Assembly (NCBI RefSeq): GCF_011405515.1
Contig: NZ_AP022671.1
Span: 1,426,001-1,490,000, forward strand
Length of the DNA stretch: 64,000 nucleotides
Direction of reading: 5' to 3'
Source: Nitrospira sp. KM1
Lineage (GTDB): Bacteria; Nitrospirota; Nitrospiria; Nitrospirales; Nitrospiraceae
The notes beneath the pieces are model-generated. The model was given only the letters and a program-made list of their open reading frames with translations, did no database searches and had not been told where the DNA came from. Made by a program: the position numbers and the translations under genes. This document shows positions 26,405 through 35,002 of this stretch, piece after piece; position 1 is the stretch's first letter; each line of letters begins with the position of its first letter.

Positions 26405-27585
26405 CGTTGCAGGAGCCGTTCGGCGACCTTCTCAGGTGCCAGATATTGTTCGGCATAGTCCCGGCTCTCGCGGGCCATCTGTTCCAGAGACGCACGGTTT
26501 TGTTCGACGGCAAGCAGATGCTGAGCGACGTCCTCTTTGGTCACAGCAGTAAATCCGGGAAATGGCTTCGGGTAATATGGCGCGAAAATCTCGTTGCGAA
26601 AGTTGCATAGTACGGGCCGGCCCAGTGCGTACGCGTCCGTCGTCACCATGCCGGGAACAGAAGAGCCGAACTGATCGCACACGAGATCCGCGGCCGACAT
26701 GGCTTCATAAAATTCGTGCATCGGCATTTCCTGCAGCCATCTCGTGCGCGCGCCGATGTTGAGTTCTTTGATCAGGTGCCGGGCAGATCCCACGTCCTGC
26801 CCCTTTTCGATCAACGTGAGTTCTCCCTTGCCCCCCCGACGAACGTATTCCGCGAATCCGGACAACAGCACGTCGGTTCCCTTGAAATCGATCTGTCCAA
26901 AGCCTTGATGACATTCCGCTCTGAACACGATGCGACTTCCCCCAAGAATGCGCAGCGTCGGCCCTTCTCCCAGCGGGCGAGGTTTCAATCCATGAACGTT
27001 TGAAAGGTGCAGCGGCATACGTTGTTCATCGGTGACACCGATCGCGTCGAGCAAACCGTCCCCCTCGGGGACCGCACCTCGGGGTACGGTGCAGACGATT
27101 CGGGCGGACGCAATGCCGTTTCGTTGCCTGGATATCAGATCGGTCATTCGGCGAATTTGCCGACGCCCTTGAATCGAACGGGAAAACTGTTTGCTCCAGC
27201 TATGAGACATGGACAGGACTGAACAAAAGTTCGAGTAATAGGACAGATCTGATCCGGTGAGAAATACGACATGAGGAGCTTTCAGGTAGGATGATAACGC
27301 CGGGCCGACATCGTTGAGCACGACCAGGTCGACATGCTCGGTCAATTGATGCAACACGTCATCCAGAGCGCCTGTGTCGCATGCAATGTCCTCATCCGTC
27401 ACATGCGAATAGTCAAGAATCCACGACGGATACCCATTGCGCCTGTACTCCGCAAACCGAGTTTCGGGCCTGTGCAGCAGGTCTCGACGATTGACCAGCA
27501 AGATGACATTGTGCCCCAAAGTCCTGAGGCCTTCGGCGAGCAGCAATGGTGAATTATTGGTATTACCGAAAATGACGATTTTCAA
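26356..27585 (-). CDS. GT4-like glycosyltransferase
   Basis: A 409-residue GT-B-type protein. It begins MKIVIFGNTNNSPLLLAEGL, the start of a first Rossmann domain, and its C-terminal half contains FKGTDVLLSGFAEY, MHEFYEAMSAADLVCDQFG and TDAYALGRPVLCNFR, the normal order of a GT4 donor domain. The E-x7-E motif is not obvious, so donor binding may be divergent. The start codon is TTG at 27585. It is convincing because GGAGAG lies five bases upstream and no ATG exists near the expected N-terminus. It follows the aminotransferase gene by 69 bp. Confidence 0.8.
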   Translation of the reverse strand: MKIVIFGNTNNSPLLLAEGLRTLGHNVILLVNRRDLLHRPETRFAEYRRNGYPSWILDYSHVTDEDIACDTGALDDVLHQLTEHVDLVVLNDVGPALSSYLKAPHVVFLTGSDLSYYSNFCSVLSMSHSWSKQFSRSIQGRRQIRRMTDLISRQRNGIASARIVCTVPRGAVPEGDGLLDAIGVTDEQRMPLHLSNVHGLKPRPLGEGPTLRILGGSRIVFRAECHQGFGQIDFKGTDVLLSGFAEYVRRGGKGELTLIEKGQDVGSARHLIKELNIGARTRWLQEMPMHEFYEAMSAADLVCDQFGSSVPGMVTTDAYALGRPVLCNFRNEIFAPYYPKPFPGFTAVTKEDVAQHLLAVEQNRASLEQMARESRDYAEQYLAPEKVAERLLQRCGYGNTSETSQDSVD

Positions 27586-27654
27586 TTTCTCTCCGTAGAA
27601 TGATGGACTTCACACGTCTTCGCACCGCCAATACAGAATTGAAGCCGACCAGAT

Positions 27655-28776
27655 TCAGAGTGCGGAGCGCAGGGCACTGACCACCCAATCCACATGCTCG
27701 TCCGGCATTGTCGGATAGAACGGCAAAGACAGGGTTTGGTCGCCAATGCGCTCCGCGATCGGGAAATCACCGGCACGATGGCTGAACGTCTGTTGAAAAT
27801 ATGTAAGGAGGTGGATTGCTCTGTAGTTTACCACGACACCAACTCCGGATCGTTGGAGACTGGCAATGATGCGGTCCCGACGCCCGCGGTCGATCCAAAT
27901 GGGGAAAAGATGCCGTGCATGACGGGATCCGGGAATATTTTGAGGCCAGGAGATATCCTTGAGCCCGCTGAGTCGCTCTTCATAGAGTCGGGCTAGCCGA
28001 TGACGACTCTCTAGCTTCGCGTCGAGGCGATTCAGTTGCGGCAGGAGCAGGGCGGCATGAAGATTATCCATATTGTACTTCCACCCCAACGCCGTCATAT
28101 CCCAATGCTGATAGCCTTCCTTATGGCGATCTGCGGCCGTCTTTGTCATCCCATGGAGACGCAGCAACTTCATCGAGGCGTACAATGATTCGTTGTTCGT
28201 CACCAATGCGCCTCCCTCGCCGCACGTGAGGTTTTTCGTCGCATAGAACGAGAAGCATGCCGTGTCGGCCAACTCACCGGGACGAACGCCGTCGCGTACT
28301 CCCTCAATACAATGCGCCGCATCTTCGATGACGAAGAGCCCATGACGGTCTGCGATACGGCGGATGGCCCTCATGTCGCACATCTGACCGTAGAGATGAA
28401 CGGGAATGATCGCTTTGGTACGCTCAGTAATGGCGGCTTCGATCAGCGAGGCGTCGAGATTGCCTGTCTCCGGCTCGACATCGACAAAGATCGGCCTGGC
28501 CCCCGCCTCTAAGATCGCCGTTGACGTTGCGATAAAGGTCATCGGTGTCGTGATGACTTGGTCTCCCGCACCGACACCGAGTCCAAGGAGGGAAAGATGC
28601 AACGCACCGGTGCAGCTACTCACCGCGAGGGCGTGACGGCTCCCCAGATAATCGGCAAAGCGTCGTTCGAACGTGACGGCGACCTCCCCGGTTGTCAGGA
28701 TCGGACCGGCCAGAACCTGTCGTACAGCTTCCAGTTCGGGCTCTCCGAGATCATGCTGATAAAAAGGAACGTCCAT
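27655..28776 (-). CDS. DegT/DnrJ/EryC1-type sugar aminotransferase (PLP)
   Basis: A 373-residue PLP enzyme that transfers an amino group from glutamate to a keto-sugar nucleotide. The cofactor lysine is K181 in SFYATKNLTCGEGG, with E151-D152 before it and VSSCTGALH as the phosphate-binding loop. The QHDLGEPELEAV N-terminus and the LTTG-x-V motif place it with 4-keto sugar aminotransferases such as ArnB, WecE and PseC. One base separates it from the 4,6-dehydratase gene upstream, so the two probably make a 4-amino-4,6-dideoxy sugar nucleotide. The GNAT gene at 34412-35002 could acetylate that amino group. Confidence 0.9.
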   Translation of the reverse strand: MDVPFYQHDLGEPELEAVRQVLAGPILTTGEVAVTFERRFADYLGSRHALAVSSCTGALHLSLLGLGVGAGDQVITTPMTFIATSTAILEAGARPIFVDVEPETGNLDASLIEAAITERTKAIIPVHLYGQMCDMRAIRRIADRHGLFVIEDAAHCIEGVRDGVRPGELADTACFSFYATKNLTCGEGGALVTNNESLYASMKLLRLHGMTKTAADRHKEGYQHWDMTALGWKYNMDNLHAALLLPQLNRLDAKLESRHRLARLYEERLSGLKDISWPQNIPGSRHARHLFPIWIDRGRRDRIIASLQRSGVGVVVNYRAIHLLTYFQQTFSHRAGDFPIAERIGDQTLSLPFYPTMPDEHVDWVVSALRSAL

Positions 28777-28777
28777 T

Positions 28778-29812
28778 TCAGTGTAACTCCCGCTTCCCAG
28801 CAGCTGTCACGATCGGGATGTGTCTCATCCACATCTGCGGTCTCCACCAAGTCTCGTTGTCGCGATACCATCGCACCGTTCGATCCAGGCCCTCCTCGAA
28901 TGAGATCTTGGGAGCCCATCCCAACAGTTTGCTCGCCCGGGTGTTGTCGCACGTATGGCGGAAGACCTGCCCAGGGCGGTCTCCAATGTACTGGACGGGA
29001 CTTTTATCCGGCCTCATGAGCCGTCGCACGGTATTGGCGATGGTAATGAGATCGGTATGACAGCCCGTACCGATATTGATGACTTCGCCGACGACTTTTT
29101 CGCGGCTGGCGTGCAGAATTAAATCCAACGCTTCGCAATGATCCTGGACGTGTAGAAAATCTCGGGCCGCCGTCCCATCGCCATGCACGGTCAGGGGCTC
29201 ACCGAGCAGGCAACTGGTGATGAACCGGGGAACGACTTTCTCCAGATGCTGGTACGGGCCGTAATTGTTAAATGGTCTGACGATAATGGCCGGGATCTTA
29301 TACGTCTCCCAATAGGAATATACCAACCGGTCCGCCCCGCATTTCGCAGATGCATACGGGCTCATTGGCAGCAGCGGATGATCTTCGCTCATCCTTTCCG
29401 CCATGGCAGTCCCATAGACTTCCGAGGTGGAAATGTGGACAAACCGCTCGATCCGGTCACGATATTTCAAGACCGCATTGGCAACCGTTTGCGTACCGAG
29501 CACATCGGTCTCGAAAAACAGCAGATTGTCATAAATGGATCGCGTCACGTGGGACTCGGCGGCGAAATGTACGACGGCATCGGACTGAGACATGATGGTA
29601 TCGACCAACTCGCCGTTTCTGACATTGCCGTACCAAAACACCAGGCGCTCGTCGGACCCGCTGTTGATATCGACCGGCAGATTTTTGATGTTGCCCGCAT
29701 ACGTCAAGGCATCGAGCACAATCAATCGATACTCGGGGTACTTGTCATAGAGATAGCGTACGAAATTGCTGCCGATAAAGCCCGCTCCGCCGGTGATCAA
29801 AATCGTTTTCAT
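28778..29812 (-). CDS. Nucleotide-sugar 4,6-dehydratase (LegB/RmlB-like)
   Basis: A 344-residue extended short-chain dehydrogenase: ITGGAGFIG near the N-terminus, STSEVYGTA, and SPYASAKCGADRLV with Y-x3-K. RmlB has T-D-E where this has T-S-E, and the STSEVYGTA/RPFNNYGP pattern is closer to LegB-type UDP-GlcNAc or GDP-linked 4,6-dehydratases. The ATG at 29812 (MKTILITGG) overlaps the WbqC stop as ATGA. The longer open frame (46 extra codons) lies inside the WbqC gene and was rejected. With the adjacent aminotransferase it should produce a 4-amino-4,6-dideoxyhexose. The base nucleotide (UDP, dTDP or GDP) is uncertain. Confidence 0.88.
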   Translation of the reverse strand: MKTILITGGAGFIGSNFVRYLYDKYPEYRLIVLDALTYAGNIKNLPVDINSGSDERLVFWYGNVRNGELVDTIMSQSDAVVHFAAESHVTRSIYDNLLFFETDVLGTQTVANAVLKYRDRIERFVHISTSEVYGTAMAERMSEDHPLLPMSPYASAKCGADRLVYSYWETYKIPAIIVRPFNNYGPYQHLEKVVPRFITSCLLGEPLTVHGDGTAARDFLHVQDHCEALDLILHASREKVVGEVINIGTGCHTDLITIANTVRRLMRPDKSPVQYIGDRPGQVFRHTCDNTRASKLLGWAPKISFEEGLDRTVRWYRDNETWWRPQMWMRHIPIVTAAGKRELH

Positions 29813-30525
29813 GCGCCCTCCTGTGCACATGTGCGCGCTAAAATGTCGTAACTGGCCGGCCCGCAATTCAACACCAGATCCAGCGCGGACAAACACGGCA
29901 CGAACGGCCCGTGCTGTTGAACGTACTCGGGATGTTGAAAGCTCTGCCATTCCACGTCGATGTGACTCCGCGCAAACAGATCAAGGTCAAGGTACTCTTT
30001 CGCCGAGTCTCCGCTGAGATAGCGAGTGGCCCCAAAATGCCTGCAGAGTCGTTCCAGACGCTCGCTCTGTCCTCCCTCGATGCCCAACGACGATGATCGG
30101 ACAAGGGGGCGTTCAAGCCCAAGCCAACGGCTCATCAGGGCGATCACTGCCACGTCCAGCTCAATAAGTCGCGCCCAGGGTTGCAGGAGCAGCGCCTCTA
30201 ACATGGGAAGATATTGCTGTACGAAGGGAGCCCGGGCATAGAACTGACGAATGGTGCCTAGGTGCTTCTTGGCCCACGGCGCCTGGTTGTCGATCTCGAT
30301 CTCATTGATGCGCGGCCATCCCAAGCCTTTGTGTCTCACGGGGACGGTCAGCCAATGAGGACCCTGCGGCGACTTGATTCGATTTCGGTTGCGCCAGCCA
30401 TGCTTGTCGTACTGAACGTCGTCGTAAAGGACGAATACGTCGCTCCGCCGCATCTGATCAAAAAATCCCAGCCATGGAAGGTATCCAGGTTGGAGGACGC
30501 ACAGTGTCACACCGTCACCCTTCAT
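29809..30525 (-). CDS. WbqC family protein
   Basis: A 238-residue member of the WbqC-like family, recognised by its N-terminal VLQPGYLPWLGFFDQM, followed by VLYDDVQYDKHGWRNRN and a HWLTVPV strand. Members occur in O-antigen loci that contain amino-deoxy sugars, and their reaction is poorly defined; some are thought to help N-acylate the amino sugar. The ATG at 30525 has an AAGGT ribosome site eight bases upstream, while the longer frame would need a TTG at 30561, so I chose 30525. It lies between asparagine synthase and the 4,6-dehydratase, which fits a role with an amidated or acylated amino sugar. Confidence 0.86.
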   Translation of the reverse strand: MKGDGVTLCVLQPGYLPWLGFFDQMRRSDVFVLYDDVQYDKHGWRNRNRIKSPQGPHWLTVPVRHKGLGWPRINEIEIDNQAPWAKKHLGTIRQFYARAPFVQQYLPMLEALLLQPWARLIELDVAVIALMSRWLGLERPLVRSSSLGIEGGQSERLERLCRHFGATRYLSGDSAKEYLDLDLFARSHIDVEWQSFQHPEYVQQHGPFVPCLSALDLVLNCGPASYDILARTCAQEGA

Positions 30526-30575
30526 GATGACCTTGAGAACCTGGCACGGCAGAAGGCGCAAGCCATCGCAGCGGC

Positions 30576-32432
30576 CTATGCCATGTACAAGTCATACCAT
30601 TCCTGAAAAACGAGGAGGGAATAAACTCGGTTGACGGCCTGATGGTCGGACGGTTGTCGGTACAAATCGTCGACCAGGTTCTGAACCTGTTGAGTCTGGA
30701 ACAGTCCGTGCTTACCAAGACGCTGCGGAGCCAGAGTATCTCGAACATACGTCTCCAAATCCCGAAGGAGCCATTGCGTAATTGGCATGAGAAATCCTTC
30801 TTTTTTTCGGTGCACCATCTCGCTCGGGAAATATCTGAGAGCGAGTTTCTTGAGCAGATATTTGGTTTCTCCGTTCCTGATCTTCCATTCTCCTGGCAGG
30901 CCTGCGACGAATGACACAAGTTCCGTGTCGAGGAAGGCCGACCGCACTTCCAGTGAGTGCGCCATCGAAAGCCGATCCACGAACGCCAGCACCTGATCCG
31001 GAAAGATCGTGTGAAATTCAGCTTCCAACATCCTGTTCAAGGGATCCTTCGCCGATAGAGATGAGAAGTACCGGTTGAGGAGCGCACGGGTACTGGTTTC
31101 TCCCGTGCGCAGCATGGTCTCGGGCGAGTACAACGCGCGTTTCTCTTCGTCGCTGAGCACAAGCAATTTATATCGCCACGCCCAGTCGTCAGGTTCGGCG
31201 AGTTTCTCCAGAAACGACAGTTGCGTTTCAAACGGCTTCAACAGCGCCGCATCCCCTGTCTTTTTATACCCTTGATAATTCGCCAATGGACCGGCGAGGC
31301 GGTGAGACAGGTAGCTCCCGAACAATTCATCCGCGCCGTCGCCTGACAGCGCCACCTTCACGTGCCGGCTGATCAGTTGGGAAAGAAAATATGTCGAAAC
31401 GACGCCGGCGTATGGCTCGTCGAAACAGGTGATGATGCGGCGAAGGTTATCCGGGAAGTTGGTAACCTCGATCGTTTCTTCATAATGGTCGGTCTCGTAT
31501 CGCTCCGCTACCCAGCGCGCCCATCGACGATCTTCTTCTTTGCCCTCCGTGGTCGATTGCTGCGCGTACGTCAGGGTGAACGTCTTGATCCGGGTACCGG
31601 ACAGCTCGGCCGCCAGGACGGTCGACAAGCTCGAGTCGATGCCCCCGCTCAGAAAAAAACCGATCGGCACATCGGACAGCAATCGCCTCCGCACGCCATC
31701 TCTGAGCAGCTCCAGCACGTGGTCCGTCATGTCCTCTTCGGACATGATGACCCCGTTGTCAGCACCGGAAAAGTCGAGATCCCAATAACGACGGAGGACG
31801 GGATCATTTCCGGGCCGATACGTCAGCGTGCACGCGGGAGGAAGAATGTAGATACCTTCGAAGATCGAAAGTGGGGCTGGAACATGTTTGAAGCTCAAAA
31901 AATGATGCAACGCATCGAAGCAGACTTTTCGTTCAAAGCCAGGCATGCACAATAACGCCTTGATTTCAGATGCAAAGTACAAAGCCCCCCGGTGCCGGCA
32001 GTAATATAAGGGCTTCTTTCCCATTCGGTCGCGTGCCAGCAGCCCGACGTGGTGCTCGTCATCCCAGACCGCCACAGCAAACATGCCGTCAATCTTCGTG
32101 GAGAGTTGATCTCCATACTCCTCATACAGATGGGGGAGCACTTCAGTGTCGCAATGCGTGTGTAACTGATGCCCCCGTTCGGATAACCCGGCTCTCAATT
32201 CGAGAAAATTATAGATCTCTCCATTCTGAGCGGCCCATATGGTTCCGCGTTCGTTGGAAACAGGTTGACGACCTCCCTGTACATCGAGAATGCTGAGTCG
32301 CCTGGCCGCGAGCGCAAAGGTTTTCTTCTCCACGATATGCTCGTCATCAGGCCCTCGATGAAGAAGGGTCCGAATCATCTCCCCCAGGATTTTATTGGGA
32401 CCCGGTCCGAATCGACCCGCAATGCCACACAT
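30576..32432 (-). CDS. asnB: Glutamine-dependent asparagine synthase-like amidotransferase (second copy)
   Basis: A 618-residue two-domain enzyme: class II glutaminase with Cys2 (MCGIAGRFG) and RGPDD at about 26-30, then the synthetase domain with SGGIDSS at 262-268. The ATG at 32432 gives the needed N-terminal Cys after processing. The open frame extends 25 codons further but into the preceding gene. The copy at 7962-9968 is only distantly similar, so this is not a recent duplication. Lying one base after the HTTM-like gene and 50 bp before WbqC, it probably amidates a sugar acid or glycan carboxylate of the ABC-exported polymer. Plain asparagine synthesis remains possible. Confidence 0.9.
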   Translation of the reverse strand: MCGIAGRFGPGPNKILGEMIRTLLHRGPDDEHIVEKKTFALAARRLSILDVQGGRQPVSNERGTIWAAQNGEIYNFLELRAGLSERGHQLHTHCDTEVLPHLYEEYGDQLSTKIDGMFAVAVWDDEHHVGLLARDRMGKKPLYYCRHRGALYFASEIKALLCMPGFERKVCFDALHHFLSFKHVPAPLSIFEGIYILPPACTLTYRPGNDPVLRRYWDLDFSGADNGVIMSEEDMTDHVLELLRDGVRRRLLSDVPIGFFLSGGIDSSLSTVLAAELSGTRIKTFTLTYAQQSTTEGKEEDRRWARWVAERYETDHYEETIEVTNFPDNLRRIITCFDEPYAGVVSTYFLSQLISRHVKVALSGDGADELFGSYLSHRLAGPLANYQGYKKTGDAALLKPFETQLSFLEKLAEPDDWAWRYKLLVLSDEEKRALYSPETMLRTGETSTRALLNRYFSSLSAKDPLNRMLEAEFHTIFPDQVLAFVDRLSMAHSLEVRSAFLDTELVSFVAGLPGEWKIRNGETKYLLKKLALRYFPSEMVHRKKEGFLMPITQWLLRDLETYVRDTLAPQRLGKHGLFQTQQVQNLVDDLYRQPSDHQAVNRVYSLLVFQEWYDLYMA

Positions 32433-32433
32433 G

Positions 32434-33927
32434 CTATCGGCCTCCCGAAGGCGCATATGTTCCCGGGCGCAGACCTTCGTGGACCGGCGAGACGGCATGG
32501 GCCGCACGCGGAGAAATGACGGCGTTCAACAATTCCTCTGTCACCGTTGCAGTGTCGAGATTCACGGCATAGAGTGCGACAGGGACAAAAGCAAACCGAT
32601 CTGGTTCCTTCACAACGCTGACATATTCAAATAAGAGAATTCCGTGCGGTGGCTGTGCAAACGTCTTCGCATAGCGGAGTAACCGCTCTTCAAAGACGGC
32701 GTTATTGCTTGGATAGTATTTAAGCGAGGTAAAGATGCAGGCGAGCGTGATGGACTCAACCACGTGATCGAATCTGAATCTTCCCTGCCACCCATAGTTG
32801 GAAATGAGTTGCCGGCCGTCCGGATGGTCCTCGGATGGCCGATACACGCGAATAAAGAAATTGACGAGATCCACGGAGAATACTCTCCAGACAATGAGCC
32901 CGAAGAAATTCGTATAGGCCTCGAGGACCCGCTGAATAGGCATTGGAAGGGATCGCCGGAGATAGAAATTATATGACAGGCCGGCATGGGCCAGCGGGAT
33001 GAGGATCAGATAGGCACCCAGGAACACGCGCAAGCCGACATTGAAGATATCCGAGCCGGGAAATGATTGAAGAGGAGGCGTGGGAACCGCTCCAATGACG
33101 GAGACAAGAATCTGGTCTACCAGGCTTCCGGGATGAACAAAGATGAGTCCGCTGCATAAAATCACAACCTCACACAGAAGCCCAAGACGAATTTGGCTTC
33201 CCACGAACATAAACATGCCCACGATGATCATGCCCCCGATGAAACGCGTCGGCGGGATGAGCATCAGAAACCCGGCAATGATTTGCGAGGACCATGCGAG
33301 GTGGTTCAGCGTCCGGAACAAGACATGCGACGGAGGCATACCGACGTAATACCGCCACCAGTATCCCCAGGCGGGATTGGCCATACCGAGCTCCATCCCT
33401 TGGTTCTGAGGGTACCCGGCCGAGTATTTGTAAAATCCGGAAGACAAATAGATAAATGCAAAATCCACCTGGAGAACTTGGAGTGCCAGCGGATGCAGCT
33501 CAGGAGCGTACCGCGCACAATACTCTAGTAAGACGACGCAAATTCCAGCCCAATAGAGCACATGCCCGGGCGCCCCCATGCCACGTGCCAGTCCCTTCCA
33601 GCGCATGGCAATGAAGTAGTACCGGCAAATAAGCAGGTTGACCACGGCCGGCCATGGACTCCACAACCCCGACGCGATGCAGAGTCCGCAACCGGCCCAT
33701 AGGGTGAGCACCAATGGTGCGACGACCGGATTGTGCACGCGCTCAACCCCTACGTTGGGCTGCGCGTATCCTCCCCAGCGCTCGCTCAGAAAAAAGCGTC
33801 GCCAATGAGGGACGGCGAGAGCAATCGTGCCGCACAGCAACAACCCGTAGGCGATCCGGATAAACGCCTGCGCCTGCGCGCTCAACTCTGGATGGAGAAA
33901 CGGCTGTGGTGCTAGCAGTAGTTCCAC
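32434..33927 (-). CDS. HTTM-like (gamma-carboxylase-related) membrane protein
   Basis: A 497-residue polytopic protein with many hydrophobic segments over the first ~330 residues and a soluble C-terminal third. The stretch DFAFIYLSSGFYKYSAGYPQ followed by GMELGMANPAWGYWWRYY is the kind seen in HTTM domains, the bacterial relatives of vitamin K-dependent gamma-carboxylase. Support comes from the neighbour, since DUF393 thiol-oxidoreductase-like proteins are commonly adjacent or fused to HTTM proteins. No catalytic role is established for most bacterial members. The start is a GTG at 33927, with an 87-bp gap upstream (33928-34014) in which I see nothing. Confidence 0.66.
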   Translation of the reverse strand: MELLLAPQPFLHPELSAQAQAFIRIAYGLLLCGTIALAVPHWRRFFLSERWGGYAQPNVGVERVHNPVVAPLVLTLWAGCGLCIASGLWSPWPAVVNLLICRYYFIAMRWKGLARGMGAPGHVLYWAGICVVLLEYCARYAPELHPLALQVLQVDFAFIYLSSGFYKYSAGYPQNQGMELGMANPAWGYWWRYYVGMPPSHVLFRTLNHLAWSSQIIAGFLMLIPPTRFIGGMIIVGMFMFVGSQIRLGLLCEVVILCSGLIFVHPGSLVDQILVSVIGAVPTPPLQSFPGSDIFNVGLRVFLGAYLILIPLAHAGLSYNFYLRRSLPMPIQRVLEAYTNFFGLIVWRVFSVDLVNFFIRVYRPSEDHPDGRQLISNYGWQGRFRFDHVVESITLACIFTSLKYYPSNNAVFEERLLRYAKTFAQPPHGILLFEYVSVVKEPDRFAFVPVALYAVNLDTATVTEELLNAVISPRAAHAVSPVHEGLRPGTYAPSGGR

Positions 33928-34014
33928 ACGACACTCACTCGATCACGGGCGGACTCAGGTAGGACTGGAAGAATAGGTCGATGCAGATTGTAACTCACCT
34001 GAGAGTGAAGCGAC

Positions 34015-34419
34015 TTATCGGGAGGAGTCTTTCCCCTGAAGCGTAGGCAGAGCGCAGGCATCGGATTGGCAGCCGAATTTCAGACGGTTTTTTGCAACCC
34101 ACGCATACACCCGAGCTCCAACGTAGGCGGCTCCGGGGAAATAGAACAGCGGGATCAACAGCCATGTCAGCGGCGTGCTCCAAATCATCCTGCGAAACGC
34201 GTAAAATCCGCGATACACCAGCCGGCGTCCGGTCACGACGAACATGGCATTATCAAAATCCGCATCCCGCAATTCTGGAAATGTCACGGTGATGTGCTCG
34301 GTCTGATGCGCGTCGTGATATCGAAACGCTCCGAAGAAGTCGACGGCGCGGAATAATCTCAAACTGCGGATACAGAAGAGACATTGTCCGTCATAGATCA
34401 CATGGACGACTTCAAGCAT
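34015..34419 (-). CDS. DUF393 (DCC family) thiol-disulfide oxidoreductase-like protein
   Basis: A 134-residue protein whose N-terminus VIYDGQCLFCIRS holds the DUF393 signature D10-G-x-C13-x2-C16. The middle contains the R-G-F-Y-A-F-R segment and a hydrophobic stretch (about residues 88-108) typical of the family, and two more cysteines lie near the end (GCQSDAC). Family members are thought to act as thiol-disulfide exchangers and often sit next to HTTM membrane proteins, as here. The start ATG at 34419 overlaps the upstream acetyltransferase stop by 8 bp. Whether it reduces the HTTM partner's cofactor or a disulfide is not known. Confidence 0.85.
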   Translation of the reverse strand: MLEVVHVIYDGQCLFCIRSLRLFRAVDFFGAFRYHDAHQTEHITVTFPELRDADFDNAMFVVTGRRLVYRGFYAFRRMIWSTPLTWLLIPLFYFPGAAYVGARVYAWVAKNRLKFGCQSDACALPTLQGKDSSR

Positions 34420-35002
34420 GAGAAATCCTGCTCAACATATGGACGCTGACAAATCGCCCGCGAATGCAGCGATCGTCTCTCAGCAGACCGTCGACCGCGA
34501 AACCCGCCTTTTCGAACGCCCGTCGGGCACGCCGGTTCGTGACGTGCACATAGGAGTATACCTTATGCAACTTCATGATGTTGAATGCGTACCGGCACAG
34601 CAGCTTGATTGCCGCCGTCCCGATGCCCTGCTCGACACAGTCCTTCTCGCCGATGACGATTCTCAATTCTGCCTTGCGGTTCGACGCGTCAATGGCCCAC
34701 AGCCAGACATTACCGACATGACGGAGGCTCTTTCCGCTTTCGATGGCGAAGTACCGGCAATCTTGCCGATGCGCCAGCTCAGAAAACCATTGTTGATGTT
34801 CTCTCACGCTTATGGTTTTCGTCCTGCCCAGCAATCGCGCCAATCGAGGCTCATTGAACCATGCACGGCTTCGATTGAGATGCTTTCGCCCGAACGCAGA
34901 CAGGCTAATGTGCCGCTTGTCGGTAAACCGCCCAGAAACGTCTTGAAGAATTGGGACTGAAGTGGACTCAGACCTTCGGCTGGTAGACTTCAACTTCCAC
35001 AC
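34412..35002 (-). CDS. GNAT family N-acetyltransferase
   Basis: A 196-residue acetyltransferase. The acetyl-CoA pyrophosphate loop is E-Q-G-I-G-T-A (motif A) near residue 130, followed by LHKVYSYVHVTNRRARRAFEKAGF, the usual RimJ/RimL-like C-terminal part. In sugar clusters such proteins (for example PseH) acetylate a 4-amino sugar nucleotide. The aminotransferases at 27655 and 43456 provide possible substrates. The start is a GTG at 35002 with AAGGGA about seven bases before it. It lies 35 bp inside the radical SAM gene and no later common start codon is available. Confidence 0.82.
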   Translation of the reverse strand: MWKLKSTSRRSESTSVPILQDVSGRFTDKRHISLSAFGRKHLNRSRAWFNEPRLARLLGRTKTISVREHQQWFSELAHRQDCRYFAIESGKSLRHVGNVWLWAIDASNRKAELRIVIGEKDCVEQGIGTAAIKLLCRYAFNIMKLHKVYSYVHVTNRRARRAFEKAGFAVDGLLRDDRCIRGRFVSVHMLSRISHA

